NCBI RefSeq assembly: GCF_001540865.1
Contig: NC_033623.1
Location: 2,365,067 to 2,429,066, forward strand
Reading direction: 5' to 3'
Length of the DNA: 64,000 nt
Origin: Ananas comosus
Lineage: Eukaryota > Streptophyta > Magnoliopsida > Poales > Bromeliaceae
Numbering within the stretch: the first letter of the stretch is position 1; each line of letters opens with the position of its first letter. Of the stretch, positions 59,122-64,000 are shown one piece after another. The notes beneath the pieces are model-generated. The model was given only the letters and a program-made list of their open reading frames with translations, was not told where the DNA came from and made no database searches. Both the position numbers and the translations under genes were made by a program.

Positions 59122-59656
59122 GTTAAGCTAGAATGCTATCAGTAGTAAACGGGTTCCGTTGCCATCCATTTATTTTTAATGATGGAGCTTCCAAATCGAT
59201 GATCGGTACCGTTGAATATGATCTATACCACTTGAAGTGTTTAGAAATTAAATTTCAAATCTTTTCGACATCATTTGCCTAATGATCAAAAGGTTTCAAA
59301 ATTTGTAATTTTAATGGTCGATATGAGGCGTTTTCTTGTTTAACGGCGTAAAGATATCCAAATCAATTGAATTTTTGTTAGAAAATTCTTTAAACTATTT
59401 AAAACAAGATCTATACTCTTGATCTTGACTACAAGACTCATATCATCATTTTTTAAAAAATATTTATTTTCAGCCGTTCATTTTTGTGTCCACTCGATGG
59501 ATAAGAGAACAATATCGAAAATGTATGAAATTTGATTTCTAAACACTTCAAGTGGTATAGATCATGTTCAACGATGCCGATCGTCGATTTGAGGCTCCAT
59601 CATCGAAAACAAATGGGTGAAACGAAGCCCGTTTGCTATCGATAGTATTCTAGCTC

Positions 59657-59660
<4 letters not shown>
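59122..59660. mobile_element. Long foldback element (C1)
   Basis: TTAAGCTAGAATGCTATC, decayed hairpin AAACGG/CCGTTG, interior AATGATGGAGCTTCCAAAT with its inverted copy near 59585-59610, right end GATAGTATTCTAGCTC. (TA)n(GA)n on the left, (TA)n on the right. Confidence 0.7.
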
Positions 59661-59686
<26 letters not shown>

Positions 59687-59690
<4 letters not shown>

Positions 59691-60221
59691 CTAGGCTACT
59701 ATACTATCAGTAGCACGGAGCGCTCCGTGCTACCAAGTTGTTTTTGATGATGCGGCTTCCAAATCAACGATCGGTTCCGTTAGACTTGATCTACACCATT
59801 GAAAGTATTTAGAAACTAAATTTCATAATTTTTCGATATCATTTACCTATCAAACAAGTAGTCTAAAATTGAACGCTGAAAATAAAAATCTCATGAAAAA
59901 TGATGATAAAAGATTTAAATTTAAGATCAGATATACTGATCTTACTCTAAATATGAAAAGAATTTTCTATAAATTTTCATCGCATTTGAATTGTTTTCAA
60001 CCGTAACCTCACAAACACACCACATCGGCCATTAAAATTGTCAATTTTGAGATCTTTCGATCACTAGTCAAATGATGTCGAAAAAATTTGAAATTTAGTT
60101 TCCAAACACTTCAATAGTGTAGATCAAGTCTAACGGAGCCGATCGTCGATTTGGAAGCCGCATAATCGAAACAACTTGGTAGCACGGAGCGCTCCGTGCT
60201 ACCGATAGCATAGCAGCCGGA

Positions 60222-60224
<3 letters not shown>
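59687..60224. mobile_element. Long foldback element (A3), best-preserved hairpins
   Basis: GAACTAGGCTACTATACTAT, then a perfect 24-bp palindrome (GTAGCACGGAGC plus its reverse complement). The right end has the same palindrome extended to 26 bp. Interiors are inverted copies (GATGCGGCTTCCAAATC / GATTTGGAAGCCGCAT). Flanked by long (TA)n. Confidence 0.8.
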
Positions 60225-60285
<61 letters not shown>

Positions 60286-60290
<5 letters not shown>

Positions 60291-60524
60291 AATTGCATTG
60301 TACCCCTCGAACTCCTAAAATGGACATCTAACACGCTAAACTCTAATATTTCGTTCATATTATCCCTTCCGTCAGTTTTCCGTCAAGCTCCGTTAACCGA
60401 AAACTGACGGAAAGGGTAAAACGAATGAAATATTAGAGTTTAGGGTGTTAGATGTTTATTTTAGGAGTTTGGAGGGTTAAGTGAAACCTGCCAAAACTTT
60501 AGGAGGTAGTAGTGCAATTTACTC
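60286..60524. mobile_element. Palindromic MITE (GGGTAAATTGC family), copy 1
   Basis: Left GGGTAAATTGCATTGTACCC, right AGTGCAATTTACTC. The whole element is a near-palindrome centred on the tetrad around CGTCAGTTTTCCGTCAAGC / CGGAAAGG (60370-60415). Related to 61088-61358. Confidence 0.7.
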
Positions 60525-60698
60525 CGTAAGAGATTCTTGACTATAAATTATTTTATTATAATATGTTACTTATGGATTGACTACTAATCCTCAAGTTAGT
60601 GATTATTCTCGATTTTGAATTTATATATATTTTTTATCCTAAAATAAATCATATCATAATTTATCCTACATTTTATTGTAATAAAATAAAAATGAAAG

Positions 60699-60895
60699 AA
60701 ATGAATTAGAGTGGCTTAAAGATAAAAAAAAGAGCGATACTAACTACCTACGATGCTCGAACACTCTACTATACTGTGTACTCGCTAATATGGTTGNAAA
60801 TGAATTAGAGTGGCTTAAAGATAAAAAAAAGAGCGATACTAACTACCTACGATGCTCGAACACTCTACTATACTGTGTACTCGCTAATATGGTTG
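60699..60895. other. 98-bp exact duplication around a single N (assembly join)
   Basis: 60699-60796 and 60798-60895 are identical base for base and separated by one N at 60797. This looks like two contig ends that overlap but were joined without merging, not a biological repeat. Confidence 0.85.
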
Positions 60896-61087
60896 ATTTA
60901 CAATAAGTGTCCTCACTCGGATATAGAGATTTTAATTCTCAGTTAATTTTTTGTAATACTCGTTTGTTCCTTTTATCTTTAGAACCATTGCTCTATAAAA
61001 TACACCTAAATAAAATTTTTATACTTTATTTCAGCCAATTAGAAATTTTTAATATAAAAATATAAAAATAATTTATAATAAAAATTT

Positions 61088-61358
61088 GGGTAAATTGTAT
61101 TGTTACCCCCTGAACTTTTGGCGAGTTTCACTTAACCCCCCAGACTCCTAAAATAGACATCTAACACCCTAAACTCTAATATTTCATTCGTTTTACCCCT
61201 TCCGTCAGTTTTCGGTTAACGGAGCTTGACGGAAAACTGACGGAAGGGGTAACATGAACGAAATATTAGAGTTTAGGGGGTTAGATGTCCATTTTAGAAG
61301 TTCGAGGGGTAAAATGAAACTTCACCAAAAGTTCAGGGGGTGACAATGCAATTTACCC
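61088..61358. mobile_element. Palindromic MITE (GGGTAAATTG family), copy 2
   Basis: Left GGGTAAATTGTATTG, right CAATGCAATTTACCC. The centre has GACGGAAAACTGACGGAAG opposite CTTCCGTCAGTTTTCGG. More complete than copy 1, with both arms about 130 bp. Confidence 0.75.
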
Positions 61359-61371
61359 TATATATATATAG

Positions 61372-61909
61372 AGTTTGACTAGGCTACTATCGGCAGTAAA
61401 CTGCTCGGTTTACTACCGATTTGTTTTTTATGATAGAGCTTCCAAATCGACGATCGGCACCGTTGAACATAATCTAAACCATTTAAATTATCTAGAAATC
61501 AAATTTCATGATTTTTTGGCATCACTAACTGAACGATTAAAGGGTCACAAAATCTATAATTTTAATGGCCGATATGGTGCGTTTGCTCGTTTAATGATAT
61601 AGAAGAGTTCAAATCAACTAAATTTTTGTTAAAAAATTCTTTAAACTATTTAAAATAAGATCTAGACTCTATATCTCAAATATAAAAATTGTATCATCAC
61701 TTTTTGAAGGATATTCATTTCCAGCCATTCATTTTTTTGTTCACTTGATGGACAAGAGAACAATATCGAAAATGTATGAAATTTAATTTTCAGATAGTTT
61801 AAATAGTTTAGATCATGTTTAACGTTGCCGATCATCAATTTGGAAGCTCTATCATCGAAAACAAGTCGGAAGTAAACTGAGCCGTTTACTACCGATAGTA
61901 TTCTAGCAA

Positions 61910-61912
<3 letters not shown>
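61372..61912. mobile_element. Long foldback element (C2)
   Basis: TGACTAGGCTACTATCGG, hairpin stem AGTAAAC/GTTTACT at both ends (61395-61416 and 61870-61891), C-type interior ATGATAGAGCTTCCAAATC and its inverted copy. (TA)n on both sides. Confidence 0.75.
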
Positions 61913-61947
<35 letters not shown>

Positions 61948-61949
<2 letters not shown>

Positions 61950-62477
61950 TGGTATACTATCGATAGTACAGAGGCCTCCGTGCTACCAAGTTATTTTCAA
62001 TGATGCGGTTTCCAAATCGATGATCGGTTCCGTTAGACTTAATCTACACTATTGAAAGTATTTGGAAACTAAATTTCATAATTTTTCGGCATCATTTACC
62101 TATCAAACGAGTAGTCTAAAAATGAACGGCTGAAAATAAAAATCTCATAAAAAATGATGATAAAAGACTTAAATTTAAAATCAGAGGTACTAATCTTACT
62201 CTAAATAGCGAAAAAAAATTTCTATAAAAATTTCATCAGATTTGGATTGTTTTACACCGTTAAATTCACAAACACATCACATCTATCATTAAAATTGTCA
62301 ATTTTGAGACATTTTGATCACTAGCGCCAAATGATGCCGAAAAGTTATAAAATTTAATTTTCAAATACTTTTAATAGTATAGATCAAGTCTAACGAAACC
62401 GATTGTAGATTTGAAAACCGCATCATTGAAAACAACTGGGTAGTATGGAGGCCTCCGTGCTACCTATAGTATACCAA

Positions 62478-62480
<3 letters not shown>
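61948..62480. mobile_element. Long foldback element (A4)
   Basis: GCTGGTATACTATCGATAG, hairpin AGTACAGAGG/CCTCCGTGCT, A-type interior (AATGATGCGGTTTCCAAAT) and inverted copy, right hairpin AGTATGGAGG/CCTCCGTGCT, flanked by (TA)n and on the right by (TA)n(GA)n. Confidence 0.75.
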
Positions 62481-62525
<45 letters not shown>

Positions 62526-62530
62526 AGGAG

Positions 62531-62559
<29 letters not shown>

Positions 62560-62561
<2 letters not shown>

Positions 62562-63090
62562 CTAGGGCTCCTATGCTTCGAAAATACGATGGGCCTCCGT
62601 GCTTGTAAGTTGTTTTCAATGATGGGATGTCTAATTAGGCGATCAGTTCCTTAAACATGACCTATGTTATTGGAACTATCTAGAAACCAAATTTCATAAT
62701 TTTTCAACTTCGTTTGCCTAGTGAACGAGTAGCCTCAAATGAACCGCTGAAAATAAAAATATCATAAAAAAAGTGATAAATGACTCAAATTTCAAATCGG
62801 AAGTATTGTTCTTGCTATTGATGTTAAGTAGAATTTTCTATTAAAGTTTCATGTAATTTGGATACTTCTACACCGTTGAACTTAAAAACGTGCCACATCG
62901 GCCGTTAAAATAGTCATTTTGAGACCTTTGATCGCTTGGTAAATGAAGTCGAAAAATTATAAAATTGGTTCTAGATAGTTCCAATAGTATAGATTATGCC
63001 TAACGGAGCGATCGTCGAATCGGATGTCGTATCATTAAAAACAACTTACAGCACGAAAATCTCCATACTTTGAAAGCACGGAGACCTACT

Positions 63091-63092
<2 letters not shown>
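62560..63092. mobile_element. Long foldback element (B2)
   Basis: GCTAGGGCTCCTATGCTTCG, decayed hairpin, B-type interior GATGGGATGTCTAATTAGG with inverted copy at 63010-63040, right end CACGGAGACCTACTTC into a TA tract. Matches B1 at 13849. Confidence 0.7.
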
Positions 63093-63149
<57 letters not shown>

Positions 63150-63670
63150 ATATATATATACACTATAAAATTTTAAATTGTATTGTACTTTCTTTCTTAC
63201 TTAATTTTTATTAATTTCATATCATAACTTTCTTTTCTTTTTTTCCTCTCTTCGACAAATATGCATGCAACTTTCCTCTCTCTCCCTTACTTTAATTTTT
63301 AATTTAATGTTATCTTTTTTTTTTTTTTTTTTTCCTTTCATTTTTTTTTCCAAAACAAAAAAAGGATATTTGGAAAAAAAAAAAAAAATATTTAATTGTA
63401 AAATAATTTTAAACTTGAATTTAATAATTATATATTTTTTAAAATTTTAAATTTTTATTTTTCTACATTATGAGTAAAATATACTATATTTGAAAGTGCT
63501 CTCTCTCTAACTTTAATTTTTATGTAATTTCTCTTCTCTCTCTCCAAATAAGAGATATATATATAAATTATAATTTTTATTTGACTCTATTAAGTAACTT
63601 TATATAGTATATAGTATAATAATTGTGAACTTAAAAATCGCACCCACTATAAGCGCGGGTACATTGCTAG
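63091..63670 (+). mobile_element. Helitron-like element, second family
   Basis: The right end CACCCACTATAAGCGCGGGT...ATTGCTAG followed by T is a typical plant Helitron 3' terminus (short stem then CTAG). A TC start at 63091 (TCTATATTATAT) is a plausible 5' end. Poly-T/A rich, no coding. Confidence 0.5.
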
Positions 63671-63675
63671 TATCT

Positions 63676-64000
63676 ATCTATATACTAAAGCATTCTCCAA
63701 TAATTGACATATATCTCCTGCTGTATATTCGGTGCACCCGGTACACCGCAGATGCACCATAATACTATAAAAAAATATTATTTTATTTTAATATACAAAT
63801 ATCTAAATTTTATATTTTTTAATATATAGATATTTAAAGTACTAAAAAATATATTTAATTAATTAAATTTTATTTTAAAATTTTATTTTTGACATTTCAT
63901 AAACATACACTAGGGTGCAGGCAATAATTTTCAATAAAAATTCTATATACTAAAATGTGTGGAGCACTCTCCTATAGTTTATCCATGTACCTGGCTATAT
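63676..64000 (+). mobile_element. Helitron 5'-end-like sequences, two in tandem
   Basis: TCTATATACTAAAGCATTC (from 63676) and TCTATATACTAAAATGTG (about 63942) both resemble plant Helitron 5' termini, and both carry CTCTCCTATA/CATTCTCCAATA shortly after. 3' ends are not in the window. A similar ACTATATACTAAAGAGG lies at about 58991. Confidence 0.4.

Noticed and set aside
1..64000. CRISPR arrays, operons or other prokaryotic systems
   Set aside because: The window is a plant chromosome; the repeats are microsatellites and transposons with irregular spacing, and the genes have spliceosomal introns.

Overview
This is plant nuclear DNA. The genes have many GT-AG introns and families found only in plants (ERF, WAT1-related, CC-NBS-LRR). 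GC-rich first exons sit in very AT-rich surroundings, and the window is crowded with miniature transposons. GC-rich 5' exons suggest a monocot. The repeat style and the scattered single-N joins resemble a draft pineapple-type (Bromeliaceae) assembly, but that is inference and the sequence does not prove the species.

Layout. 0-9 kb holds no gene: the 3' part of a Helitron-like element, A/T low-complexity tracts, a CACTA element, a large MITE with a TAA-rich core, and a solo Ty3/gypsy-type LTR. At 9.4-9.8 kb (-) is an ERF transcription factor whose AP2 domain carries a frameshifting internal deletion. 10-18.5 kb is repeats, with one sequence gap at 14035-14490. At 19.3-22.6 kb (+) is a complete CDT1 replication-licensing gene with three E2F-type sites in its promoter. 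At 23.7-34.5 kb (+) are the last four exons of the electron-transfer flavoprotein beta subunit; the 5' exons are absent and the introns are packed with transposons. At 35.3-37.6 kb (-) is a complete seven-exon WAT1-related transporter. At 42.5-43.0 kb (+) is a single-exon gene of unknown function. At 43.9-46.9 kb (-) is a CC-NBS-LRR resistance-gene relative that has lost its P-loop, and a partial broken copy of its 3' half lies at 51.5-52.4 kb. At 54.4-58.6 kb (-) is a complete three-exon 2-oxoglutarate/Fe(II) dioxygenase. 59-64 kb is an array of foldback elements and Helitron ends.

The genes are unrelated housekeeping, transport, defence and metabolic genes; nothing suggests they act together. 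Three of the seven gene loci are damaged (ERF, NBS-LRR, ETFB), and one further copy is a clear pseudogene.

The most unusual content is a family of foldback elements, about 16 copies, sitting in (TA)n or (TC)n(TA)n microsatellites. Members share their outermost bases but have several unrelated interiors. Each end carries a hairpin whose stem sequence differs between copies while pairing is kept, and the two ends of one element tend to match. No transposase for them is visible in the window.
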